Assembly: GCA_035267785.1 (NCBI GenBank)
Contig: DATFLL010000067.1
Location: forward strand, 1 to 13,076
Reading direction: 5' to 3'
DNA length: 13,076 nucleotides
Origin: DATFLL01 sp035267785
GTDB taxonomy: Bacteria > Pseudomonadota > Gammaproteobacteria > DATFLL01
Below the pieces are notes generated by a model. That model made no database searches, was not told the origin of the DNA, and saw only the letters and a program-made list of their open reading frames with translations. How positions within the stretch are numbered: position 1 is the first letter of the stretch; each line of letters starts with the position of its first letter. Both the position numbers and the translations under genes were made by a program. Below are positions 6,189 through 12,550 of this stretch, piece by piece.

Positions 6189-7298
6189 TCAGTCCGACAC
6201 GTACTCCACCACTTCCAGGTCGAAACCCGAAAGACCGTGCATGCGCTTGGGCGCGCTCAGCACGCGCATACGCCGCACGCCCAGGTCCTTGAGTATCTGG
6301 GCGCCGATACCGTAGGTGCGCAGGTCCGTGCCCGGTTCCTCGCGCGGCATGGCCACCCCTTCATCCTCGAGCTGATAGCCGCGGATGCGATTGACCAGGT
6401 CGTCGGCCGACTCCTCGAGACGCAGGATGACGATCACGCCGCGGCCCTCCTCGCCTACCCGGCGCATGGCATCGCGCAGCGGCCACCCGCAGTCGCGGCG
6501 CTGACCGCCGAACAGATCGCACAGGCTGTTTTGTACGTGCACGCGGACAAGCACGGGCTCCTCGCCCGCCACGTCTCCCATGACCAGCGCGAAGTGCAGA
6601 TCGTCGTCGGCGGCGTTGCGATAGGCGTACAGGCGAAACTCGCCGTTGTCGGTCGGCATCTTGGACTCGGCGACGCGGCTGATGGTCTTCTCGTGCTGGA
6701 GCCGATAGTGAATGAGATCGGCAATGGTGCCGATCTTCAGCCCGTGCTCGCGCGCAAAGATCTCCAGATCGGGGCGGCGCGCCATGGTGCCGTCCTCGTT
6801 GAGTATCTCGACGATGACCGCGGCGGCTTCCAGGCCCGCCAATCCCGCCAGGTCGCAACCCGCCTCGGTATGACCGGCACGAGTGAGCACGCCGCCCGGC
6901 TGGGCCATGAGCGGGAAGATATGGCCCGGCTGAACCACATCGGCCGGCTTGGCGTCGGGCGCCACAGCCGCCTGGACGGTGACCGCGCGGTCGGCGGCCG
7001 AGATCCCGGTGGTTACACCCTGGGCCGCCTCGATGGATACGGTGAAGTTGGTCGAGTGCTTGGCATTGTTGTCACGCACCATCAGCGGAAGCCGCAGGCG
7101 TTCGCAGCGCTCGCGCGTGAGCGTCAGGCAGATCAGTCCACGGCCGTAGCGTGCCATGAAATTGATGTCCTCGGCACGGACCTTTTCGGCCGCCATGATG
7201 AGGTCGCCTTCGTTCTCGCGGTCCTCGTCATCCATGAGGATGACCATCTTGCCCGCGCGCAGGTCAGCGACGATCTCTTCGATGCTGTTCAATACCAT
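6189..7298 (-). CDS. ribB: 3,4-dihydroxy-2-butanone 4-phosphate synthase with degenerate GTP cyclohydrolase II-like domain (RibBX type)
   Basis: A 369-residue two-domain protein usually labelled RibBA. The N-terminal domain (about 1-200) is an intact DHBP synthase, which turns ribulose 5-phosphate into DHBP: DDEDRENEGDLI (23-34), HSTNFTVSIEA, the AGHTEAGCDL block (141-150) and NEDGTMARR (167-175). The C-terminal domain aligns without gaps to GTP cyclohydrolase II over VRVH...RRDCG, but its active site is gone. Two of the three zinc cysteines are Asn257 and Arg268 (only Cys270 remains), and the catalytic GRG after LRxE reads ESA (296-298). The label bifunctional would be wrong; a separate RibA is predicted elsewhere. 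This matches the RibBX variant described in proteobacteria. ATG 7298 is preferred over TTG 7337; its Shine-Dalgarno is weak. No FMN riboswitch fits the 57-bp spacer upstream. Confidence 0.95.
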   Translation of the reverse strand: MVLNSIEEIVADLRAGKMVILMDDEDRENEGDLIMAAEKVRAEDINFMARYGRGLICLTLTRERCERLRLPLMVRDNNAKHSTNFTVSIEAAQGVTTGISAADRAVTVQAAVAPDAKPADVVQPGHIFPLMAQPGGVLTRAGHTEAGCDLAGLAGLEAAAVIVEILNEDGTMARRPDLEIFAREHGLKIGTIADLIHYRLQHEKTISRVAESKMPTDNGEFRLYAYRNAADDDLHFALVMGDVAGEEPVLVRVHVQNSLCDLFGGQRRDCGWPLRDAMRRVGEEGRGVIVILRLEESADDLVNRIRGYQLEDEGVAMPREEPGTDLRTYGIGAQILKDLGVRRMRVLSAPKRMHGLSGFDLEVVEYVSD

Positions 7299-7355
7299 GT
7301 ATCTTTTTGCTTTCAGCGGCGCCGCCGGTACGTTCAAGGTTCGGTCAGACCATAG

Positions 7356-8015
7356 TCACTTGATGAAGCCGTGTTCGGCCAACAAGGCCCTGGTGAGCCC
7401 GCCCGCCTCGGTGTGCGCCGCGCGATCGCCCAGCAGCAGACGCTCGAGGTAGCGGGCGATGATGTCGACCTCCAGGTTGACCCCCTGGCCCGGCCGATAG
7501 GCACCGAGCGTCGTCTCCTGCAGGGTGTGGGGCACGATGTTTAGCTCGAATGCCGCGCCCTCGACCGCATTGACGGTCAGGCTGACCCCGTCGACGCAAA
7601 TCGAACCCTTCTCCGCGATATAACGCGCCAGCGCATCGGGTGCCTGAATGCGAAACCGCACCGAGCGTGCATCGTCGTGACGCTCGGCGACCTCGCCGAT
7701 GCCATCGACATGGCCGCTGACCAGGTGCCCACCCAGATGGGTGGTCGGCGTCAGGGCCTTTTCCAAATTCACCGGCGCGCCGACGCATTGCTGCCCGAAG
7801 GTCGTTCGCGCCAGGGTCTCGCCCGAGACATCGGCCCAGAAGGCCGCGCCCTCCACACGTACGGCCGTCAGGCAAACTCCGTTCACCGCGATGCTGTCGC
7901 CGAGTGCGACGTCGGACATATCCAGCTTGCCCGTGTCGATACGTACCCGGCTGTCGCCGCCCTTGGGCTCGATGGCCGCGATGCTGCCGACGGCTTGGAC
8001 TATTCCGGTAAACAT
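7356..8015 (-). CDS. ribE: riboflavin synthase, alpha subunit
   Basis: Riboflavin synthase dismutates two molecules of 6,7-dimethyl-8-ribityllumazine into riboflavin and the RibD product. The 219-residue protein shows the expected two tandem lumazine-binding barrels. The first opens with MFTGIVQAVG and contains DSIAVNGVCLTAV; the second opens near GGHLVSGHVDGIG and contains SICVDGVSLTVNAVEG. Both carry the ligand-binding Ser/Thr and Cys/Val positions of the family. The start MFTGI is the near-invariant N-terminus, so ATG 8015 is secure. The frame continues open upstream, but only through the heptad repeats. No Shine-Dalgarno is visible, because the repeats begin about 9 bp upstream of the ATG. 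The gene ends 57 bp before the ribB-type start. Confidence 0.97.
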   Translation of the reverse strand: MFTGIVQAVGSIAAIEPKGGDSRVRIDTGKLDMSDVALGDSIAVNGVCLTAVRVEGAAFWADVSGETLARTTFGQQCVGAPVNLEKALTPTTHLGGHLVSGHVDGIGEVAERHDDARSVRFRIQAPDALARYIAEKGSICVDGVSLTVNAVEGAAFELNIVPHTLQETTLGAYRPGQGVNLEVDIIARYLERLLLGDRAAHTEAGGLTRALLAEHGFIK

Positions 8016-8024
8016 GATAACTAG

Positions 8025-8084
8025 TTTGCAGTTGGCGGTCGGCGAACAAAAGTTGGCAGTTTGCAGTTGGCAGTCGGCAGAAAG
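8025..8084 (+). repeat. heptad repeat arm (left) upstream of ribE
   Basis: The best part, 8051-8080, reads AGTTGGC, AGTTTGC, AGTTGGC, AGTCGGC, AG in strict 7-bp steps; a further copy, TTTGCAGTTGGCGGTCGGCG, lies at 8025-8044. It is the reverse complement of the CTGnnnA family and ends in GGCAGAAAG, mirrored by CTTTCTGCC on the far side of this spacer. Within the ribD-ribE spacer it sits immediately before the ribE start, in the place of a normal leader. Confidence 0.8.
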
Positions 8085-8153
8085 AAAAAAGCAAAGCCCA
8101 CTCCACACGTACTATTCGCGCTTACGCTCATATGTCGAGTCATCTGTCTTTCC

Positions 8154-8229
8154 CTCTTTCTGCCAACTGAGGACTGCGTACTGCTTTTGCACTCTTTCTG
8201 CCAACTGCCTACTGATGACTGCCGACTGC
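8154..8229 (+). repeat. heptad repeat arm (right) between ribD and ribE
   Basis: Two heptad runs are present. The first (8160-8183) reads CTGCCAA, CTGAGGA, CTGCGTA, CTG; the second (8198-8229) reads CTGCCAA, CTGCCTA, CTGATGA, CTGCCGA, CTGC. Both are preceded by the same bases, so CTCTTTCTGCCAACTG is an exact 16-bp direct repeat (8154-8169 and 8192-8207). The last 17 bp shared with 2129-2145 are at 8211-8227. The arm is inverted relative to 8025-8084. The ~70-bp core between arms (8085-8153) shows no recognisable element. Confidence 0.82.
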
Positions 8230-8235
8230 AGGCGC

Positions 8236-9345
8236 CTACTTCGCGCGTTTTGCGATTATCCGCCAGTCCGATCCCACCGCGCGTACGTCGACGATATCCA
8301 GCTCGATCGCCTCGTCGAGTTCTTCCAGGCCAGGAAGGTGGAACAGACCGCGCGCCGCGTCGCCCATGAGCTTGGGCGCCATGTAGATCACCAACTCGTC
8401 GATCAGCCCCGCGCGCAGCATGGCCCCGCTCAGCGTCGCACCCGTCTCGAGCAGCACCTCGTTCATCTGGCGCTGTCCCAGCAGGTCGAGGACTGCAACC
8501 AGGTCGACCGAGTCGCCGTGCGGCGGAACGTCGACCACCTCCGCCCCTGCCGCGGAGAGTGCCTGGCTCAAACCCGCGTCCTGCGCGGTGGTCACGATCA
8601 GTGTCTCGCCCGGCTCGCCCAACATGCGCGAGTCGACCGGCGTGCTCAGGTGCGAATCGACCACCACCCGCAGCGGCTGTCGGCTCGCACCCTCCAGGCG
8701 TACGGTCAGCGACGGGTTATCGGCCAGCACGGTCCCGACCCCGGTCATGATCGCCGAGCTGCGCGCACGCAGGCGCTGCACGTCGTCGCGTGCACCCGCC
8801 GACGTAATCCACTGGCTCTGGCCCGAAGCCATGGCGGTGCGCCCGTCCAGGCTCATCGCCAGCTTGCAGCGCACGAACGGCCGGCCGTTGTGCATACGGT
8901 GAATGTATCCCGGATTCAAGGCCGCGGCCTGCGCCTCCAGCAAGCCGCTGGCGGTGGCGATGCCCCGGGCCTCGAGCGTCTGCAGGCCCTTGCCGGCGAC
9001 CTGCGGATTGGGATCCTGCATGGCGGCGACTACCCGCGCCACACCGGCGGCGATCAAGGCATCGGTACACGGCGGCGTCCTGCCGTGATGACAGCAGGGC
9101 TCCAGCGTGACATAGGCGGTGGCGCCCCGGGCCGCCTCGCCCGCCTGGCGCAGGGCCTCGACCTCGGCGTGCGGGCCGCCGGCTGCCGCGTGCCAGCCCT
9201 CGCCGACCACATGCCCCTGGCGCACCAGCACACAGCCCACGCGCGGATTGGGATCGGTGCCGAACAGCCCGCGCCGCGCGAGGCGCAGAGCGCGTGCCAT
9301 GAACACATGGTCCGACGCCTCGAACGCCACGGCCGTGTCCCCCAT
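8236..9345 (-). CDS. ribD: bifunctional diaminohydroxyphosphoribosylaminopyrimidine deaminase / 5-amino-6-(5-phosphoribosylamino)uracil reductase
   Basis: RibD carries out the deamination and NADPH-dependent reduction steps after GTP cyclohydrolase II in riboflavin synthesis. The protein has about 369 residues, normal for the fusion. The deaminase domain has DPNPRVGCVLV (31-41), the zinc motif His59-Ala-Glu61 and PCCHHGRTPPC with Cys84 and Cys93. The reductase domain begins near RPFVRCKLAMSLDGRTA and shows GQSQWITS, GVGTVLADNPSLTVR and LLETGATLSGAML. I give ATG 9345; a GTG at 9351 directly abuts the nrdR stop and would add two residues. The nrdR-ribD junction has no spacer, so the two are almost certainly translated from one mRNA. 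A repeat-filled 220-bp spacer separates it from ribE. Confidence 0.97.
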   Translation of the reverse strand: MGDTAVAFEASDHVFMARALRLARRGLFGTDPNPRVGCVLVRQGHVVGEGWHAAAGGPHAEVEALRQAGEAARGATAYVTLEPCCHHGRTPPCTDALIAAGVARVVAAMQDPNPQVAGKGLQTLEARGIATASGLLEAQAAALNPGYIHRMHNGRPFVRCKLAMSLDGRTAMASGQSQWITSAGARDDVQRLRARSSAIMTGVGTVLADNPSLTVRLEGASRQPLRVVVDSHLSTPVDSRMLGEPGETLIVTTAQDAGLSQALSAAGAEVVDVPPHGDSVDLVAVLDLLGQRQMNEVLLETGATLSGAMLRAGLIDELVIYMAPKLMGDAARGLFHLPGLEELDEAIELDIVDVRAVGSDWRIIAKRAK

Positions 9346-9351
9346 ACTCAC

Positions 9352-9855
9352 CTACTCGTCGCCGGGCAGCAGGGGGATTTGGTTGCGCTTGGCCTCCGGC
9401 GAAGGCTCGTTGCTCAAACGCTCGATCTCCTCCTGAAATGCCCGCACGTCCTGGAAGCTGCGGTAGACCGACGCGAAGCGCACATAGGCGACCGCGTCGA
9501 GCTCGCGCAGCTCCTGCATCACCCATTCGCCCACATCGCGCGACTTCACCTCGCGCTCGCCTCCGGCCCGGATGCGCTGCTTGATGCGGTTGATGGCGTC
9601 CTCGACCGCCTCGGTACCCACCGGGCGTTTTTCCAGGGCGCGCAACATCCCGGAGCGCAGCTTGTCCTCGTCGAACGGCACGCGGCTGCCGTCATTCTTG
9701 ACGATACGCGGCATGTGCAGCTCGGCCGACTCGAAGGTCGTGAAGCGTTCGCCGCAGGACTGGCACTCGCGGCGCCGGCGTACCATGTCACCGTCGTTCG
9801 CCAGACGCGAATCGATGACCTTGGTATCGTCGGCGCTGCAGAAGGGACACCGCAT
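9352..9855 (-). CDS. nrdR: transcriptional repressor NrdR
   Basis: NrdR represses ribonucleotide reductase genes by binding NrdR boxes in response to ATP/dATP. The 167-residue protein has the N-terminal zinc ribbon (Cys3, Cys6, Cys31, Cys34; MRCPFC and CQSCGERF) and an ATP-cone domain beginning near VKNDGSRVPFDEDKL and running through GEWVMQELRELD to YVRFASVYRSF. ATG 9855 gives the standard MRCPFC start; TTG 9861 would add two residues. The C-terminal tail after about residue 146 is variable and ends with GDE. It heads the unit leading into ribD, as in many gammaproteobacteria. I see no nrd genes in the window, so its targets lie elsewhere. Confidence 0.97.
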   Translation of the reverse strand: MRCPFCSADDTKVIDSRLANDGDMVRRRRECQSCGERFTTFESAELHMPRIVKNDGSRVPFDEDKLRSGMLRALEKRPVGTEAVEDAINRIKQRIRAGGEREVKSRDVGEWVMQELRELDAVAYVRFASVYRSFQDVRAFQEEIERLSNEPSPEAKRNQIPLLPGDE

Positions 9856-9867
9856 ACTCAATCAGTC

Positions 9868-9941
9868 TCGAGGTTCGAGTAACGAGGAGCGAGGAAATAC
9901 GAGAAGCTTTTTCTCGAAACTCGCCACGCGCTACTCGCTGC
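9868..9941 (+). repeat. CGAG-type heptad repeats in inverted arms around a hairpin
   Basis: The spacer between glyA (ends 9942) and nrdR (starts 9855) is filled with 7-bp steps. The left arm has CGAGTAA, CGAGGAG, CGAGGAA (9876-9896). The right arm, on plus, has TTCTCGA, AACTCGC, CACGCGC, TACTCGC (9911-9938), which on minus read as GCGAGTA-type heptads. The arms are therefore inverted around the hairpin CGAGAA-GCTTT-TTCTCG (9900-9916). The sequence differs from CTGnnnA, but the period and layout are the same. The right arm reaches to the glyA stop codon. Confidence 0.75.
9900..9916 (-). terminator. small hairpin after glyA, possible weak terminator or attenuator
   Basis: A 6-bp stem CGAGAA/TTCTCG closes on GCTTT. 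It lies 26 bp after the glyA stop on the minus strand. The stem is short and no U-tract follows directly, so termination is doubtful; the hairpin may simply be the centre of the inverted repeat arms. Confidence 0.3.
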
Positions 9942-11198
9942 TCAGTCTGCGTAGACCGGCAGGCGCTTGCAGACGTCGAGCACCTGCGCCTTGACGCGGT
10001 CGATCACGTCCTGCGCGCCGCGCGCGTCGATGACGTCGCAGATCCAGCCCGCCAGCTCGCGCGCCTCGGCCTCGCCGAAGCCGCGGGTGGTCATCGCCGG
10101 CGTGCCGATACGGATGCCGCTGGTCACGAAGGGCGACTGCGGGTCGTTCGGCACGGCGTTCTTGTTGACCGTGATGTTGGCGCTGCCCAGCCAGGCGTCG
10201 ACGTCCTTGCCGGTCAGGCCCTGGGCGATGAAGCTCACCAGGAAGAGGTGGTCGTCGGTGCCGCCGGAGACGATCTCAAAGCCCCGCTCCTTCATGACCT
10301 CGGCCATGGCGCGGGCGTTGGTGACCACCTGCTGCTGATAGGTCTTGAACTCGGGCTGCAGGGCCTCCAGGAAGGCCACCGCCTTGGCAGCGATGACGTG
10401 CATCAGCGGTCCACCCTGCGTGCCGGGGAAGACCAGCGAGTTGAGCTTCTTTTCGATCTCGGGGTTGGCCTTGGCCAGGATGATGCCGCCGCGCGGTCCG
10501 CGCAGCGTCTTATGCGTGGTCGAGGTGGTGACATCGGCGATCTGCACCGGGCTGGGATAGACGCCGGCTGCGACAAGCCCGGCGACATGCGCCATGTCCA
10601 CGAACAGATAGGCACCGACCTCGTCGGCGATGGCGCGAAAGCGCTGCCAGTCGACCACGCGCGAATACGCGGAGAAGCCCGCCACGATCATCTTGGGCTT
10701 GTGCTCGCGGGCCAGGCGTTCGACTTCGTTGTAGTCGATCTCGCCGGTGGACTCGTCCAGACCGTACTGAACGGCATTGAAGATCTTGCCCGAGAAGTTG
10801 ACCTTGGCGCCGTGCGTGAGGTGACCGCCGTGGGCCAGGCTCATACCCAGAATGGTATCGCCAGGGCTCAGCAGGGCCAGATACACCGCGGCGTTGGCCT
10901 GCGAGCCCGAGTGCGGCTGCACGTTGGCGTAATCGGCGCCGAACAACTGCTTGACGCGGTCGATGGCCAATTGCTCGGCCACGTCGACGAATTCGCAGCC
11001 GCCGTAATAACGCTTGCCGGGATAGCCCTCGGCGTACTTGTTGGTCAGCACGGAGCCCTGGGCCTCGAGGACCCGGGGGCTGGCGTAATTCTCGGAGGCG
11101 ATGAGCTCGATATGGTCTTCCTGCCGGCGCGCCTCATTCTGGATGGCTGTCCACAACTCGTCGTCAAATCCGGCAATCGTCATGTCTTTGCTAAACAT
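9942..11198 (-). CDS. glyA: serine hydroxymethyltransferase
   Basis: GlyA interconverts serine plus tetrahydrofolate with glycine plus 5,10-methylene-THF, using pyridoxal phosphate in the cytosol. The 418-residue protein is of normal length. Diagnostic blocks are LIASENYAS (32-40), GYPGKRYYGG (58-67), QPHSGSQANAAVY (104-116), FVDMAHVAGL and the PLP lysine in TSTTHKTLRGPRGG (Lys230). ATG 11198 has AAGGGGAA about 5 bp upstream, which decides the start over ATG 11183. It is followed after a repeat-filled 86-bp spacer by nrdR, and preceded by a structured 314-bp region separating it from the next upstream gene. Its need for folate links it to folE2 at the other end of the window only in metabolism. 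Confidence 0.98.
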   Translation of the reverse strand: MFSKDMTIAGFDDELWTAIQNEARRQEDHIELIASENYASPRVLEAQGSVLTNKYAEGYPGKRYYGGCEFVDVAEQLAIDRVKQLFGADYANVQPHSGSQANAAVYLALLSPGDTILGMSLAHGGHLTHGAKVNFSGKIFNAVQYGLDESTGEIDYNEVERLAREHKPKMIVAGFSAYSRVVDWQRFRAIADEVGAYLFVDMAHVAGLVAAGVYPSPVQIADVTTSTTHKTLRGPRGGIILAKANPEIEKKLNSLVFPGTQGGPLMHVIAAKAVAFLEALQPEFKTYQQQVVTNARAMAEVMKERGFEIVSGGTDDHLFLVSFIAQGLTGKDVDAWLGSANITVNKNAVPNDPQSPFVTSGIRIGTPAMTTRGFGEAEARELAGWICDVIDARGAQDVIDRVKAQVLDVCKRLPVYAD

Positions 11199-11368
11199 CG
11201 GTTCCCCTTGCGCTCGCCCACGGCCGCGAACGAATCGTCATTAAAAACAATAGCTTGAATAAACGCGGCGGCGCGTGCCGCGGCCCGCTCGTCGGTCGGG
11301 AGCCGCCCCGTAAAAGTGGTCTAGCTTACCCGATCCGGGCCAAAAATGCATTGTGGGCGGGTAACTTA

Positions 11369-11409
11369 GGCGCAGAGCGGCCTCAGAAGCCGCCTGAGCG
11401 AAGTGCGCC
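11369..11409 (-). other. possible structured RNA element upstream of glyA
   Basis: About 170 bp before the glyA ATG, an outer helix GGCGCA/TGCGCC (11369-11374 with 11404-11409) encloses an inner GCGGC/GCCGC stem (11377-11381 with 11389-11393), with a competing CTCAG/CTGAG pairing in between. Two alternative inner stems in one outer helix could be a switch or simply GC-rich coincidence. I do not recognise a glycine, SAM or THF riboswitch core in it. The rest of the 11199-11433 spacer shows only a CCCGATCCGGG near-palindrome (11330-11340) and an AT-rich patch at 11237-11262 that could hold a promoter; I could not fix -35 and -10 boxes. Confidence 0.25.
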
Positions 11410-11433
11410 GTTGGAAAGCTGCAGGGCCCGAAA

Positions 11434-11466
11434 CGAACGACGCCCCGCTGGGCGGGGCGTCGTTCG
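11434..11466 (-). terminator. 15-bp perfect hairpin, probable terminator (distal of two)
   Basis: CGAACGACGCCCCGC (11434-11448) pairs perfectly with 11452-11466 around a TGG loop. It lies 46 bp after the stop of the 302-residue exported protein on the minus strand. After the stem the minus strand reads TTTCGGG, so the U-tract is short. It separates the exported-protein unit from glyA. Confidence 0.65.
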
Positions 11467-11472
11467 CCTGGC

Positions 11473-11494
11473 GGGCCGGCCTCACGGCCGGCCC
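11473..11494 (-). terminator. 9-bp perfect GC hairpin (proximal of two in tandem)
   Basis: GGGCCGGCC (11473-11481) pairs with GGCCGGCCC (11486-11494) around a TCAC loop, 18 bp after the upstream stop codon. No U-tract follows; 6 bp further comes the larger hairpin at 11434-11466. It may protect the mRNA end or assist termination. Confidence 0.45.
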
Positions 11495-11512
11495 GGTCGG
11501 ATGGCACTGAAC

Positions 11513-12421
11513 TTAATAGTTGGTCGACGGGGAACCGCCGGCCCCCTCGGTCAGCGCCTTCTGGATGGCGTTGGGGGCGCACATGATGGAGGCGAAGCTG
11601 TTCGAGCCCATCATGGACAGGTCGGGGAAGTTGATGGCGATGCGGAACTCCGCCGGGAGGGCATAGACCGCCGAGCCCTTGACCACCATTTCATAGGGCA
11701 GATGGCCGGTGGACTTGACCGGCTTGAAGTCGATGCGCGACATGATGTACTGGTCGCCGCTGCAGGCCTCGGTCATGTGCACGCCGAACACGGTCGACTT
11801 CTTGCCGGGGATGTCGATCCGATAGACCTTGCTCACGCCGCCCTCCTTCTTGGCGAGCGCCTTTTCCACGTGCTGCACCGCGTCCTGATAGCTGCCGTAA
11901 GAAGCGAGCTTGAGGCGGTCCGTGAAATACGGCATCAGCCACTTGTAGTGGTAGTCTTCGAGGTCGTCGGCGGTCAGACCCTCCTCGGGACCATAGGCCT
12001 TCTGATAGCCCAGCGCCGCGCGCAGGCTGGCAGCCACCGACGAAAGGTCGGCCTTCATCTGGTAGGCCGCGGCCATGTACACCGGATTGGTGTAGGCGAC
12101 CTGCAGCTCGTTGTCGGACTTGGTCACGGTCACGCGCTCCGCGGCGCCAAAGGCGCCGAAATCGGTCTTGGCCGCGGCCTGCTTCAGGGTATCGTTGGTC
12201 ACCACGATGATCGTGGCCGAGGGATAGGGCGAATAGGTGCCGGCAATCTCGAAACCGTTGGCGGTCAGCTTCTGCTTGACCTGTTCCACGGTGCTCGCCA
12301 TATCGCCGCTGGCTGTGCTGGCAAGCACGAAGGGCATGAGCTTGACATCGTCGGCCCGGGCCAGACCCAGGGCGAGGACGAACAAAAAGACAGTCGAAAA
12401 CAGCCGAATAATTGGCTTCAT
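11513..12421 (-). CDS. exported protein of unknown function, neighbour of FadL-type transporter
   Basis: A 302-residue protein with a Sec signal peptide (hydrophobic residues 4-21, likely cut after ARA at 23). The mature N-terminal part (about 33-110: STASGDMASTVEQVKQKL, NGFEIAGTYSPYP, ATIIVVTND, VAYTNPVYMAAAY) has the beta-alpha-beta feel of DUF302-like domains, a weak resemblance only. The C-terminal half contains two cysteines near EACSGDQY and SIMCAPN that could form a disulfide, and no recognised catalytic motif. ATG 12421 is preceded by AAAGGGGAA, a strong Shine-Dalgarno. It follows the FadL-family gene by 129 bp, with that gene's terminator between, and precedes two tandem hairpins. 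I infer a periplasmic role connected to hydrophobic compound uptake purely from position; the function is not known to me. Confidence 0.85.
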   Translation of the reverse strand: MKPIIRLFSTVFLFVLALGLARADDVKLMPFVLASTASGDMASTVEQVKQKLTANGFEIAGTYSPYPSATIIVVTNDTLKQAAAKTDFGAFGAAERVTVTKSDNELQVAYTNPVYMAAAYQMKADLSSVAASLRAALGYQKAYGPEEGLTADDLEDYHYKWLMPYFTDRLKLASYGSYQDAVQHVEKALAKKEGGVSKVYRIDIPGKKSTVFGVHMTEACSGDQYIMSRIDFKPVKSTGHLPYEMVVKGSAVYALPAEFRIAINFPDLSMMGSNSFASIMCAPNAIQKALTEGAGGSPSTNY

Positions 12422-12484
12422 TGATCTTCCCCTTTGAATTCGAATGGCGCGCGAAATCGGCGCGATGGCGTACCGGAAAAGAAA

Positions 12485-12506
12485 AGGGCCATGTCGCCAT
12501 GGCCCT
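12485..12506 (-). terminator. rho-independent terminator after the FadL-family gene
   Basis: AGGGCCATG (12485-12493) pairs with CATGGCCCT (12498-12506) around a TCGC loop. On the minus strand the stem ends in CCCTTTTCTTTTCC, a usable U-rich tract. It lies 44 bp after the FadL-family stop and about 60 bp before the next start, so the 302-residue protein probably has its own promoter or depends on read-through. Confidence 0.8.
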
Positions 12507-12550
12507 CTTCCGTGGTTACGCCAAATACATGCGATAACCGTATCGGTCGA

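Noticed and set aside
6237..7355. 372-codon open frame on the plus strand opposite the ribB-type gene
   Set aside because: Shadow frame mirroring the coding strand of a gene with clear DHBP synthase motifs.
7299..7355. FMN riboswitch before the ribB-type gene
   Set aside because: The spacer is only 57 bp, too short for the element, and shows none of its conserved core strings.
8016..8108. N-terminal extension of ribE by 31 residues
   Set aside because: The extension is translated heptad repeat, while MFTGI at 8015 is the nearly invariant start of riboflavin synthase.
8016..8235. Insertion sequence or prophage remnant between ribD and ribE
   Set aside because: There is no transposase fragment and no coding potential. 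The inverted arms are degenerate heptads, so a small non-autonomous element remains only a hypothesis listed as a finding.
7699..9882. 727-codon open frame on the plus strand opposite ribE, ribD and nrdR
   Set aside because: It is antisense to three well-identified genes, low in hydrophobic core patterns, rich in Arg/His/Gln, and passes through the noncoding heptad repeats. This is a GC-rich shadow frame.
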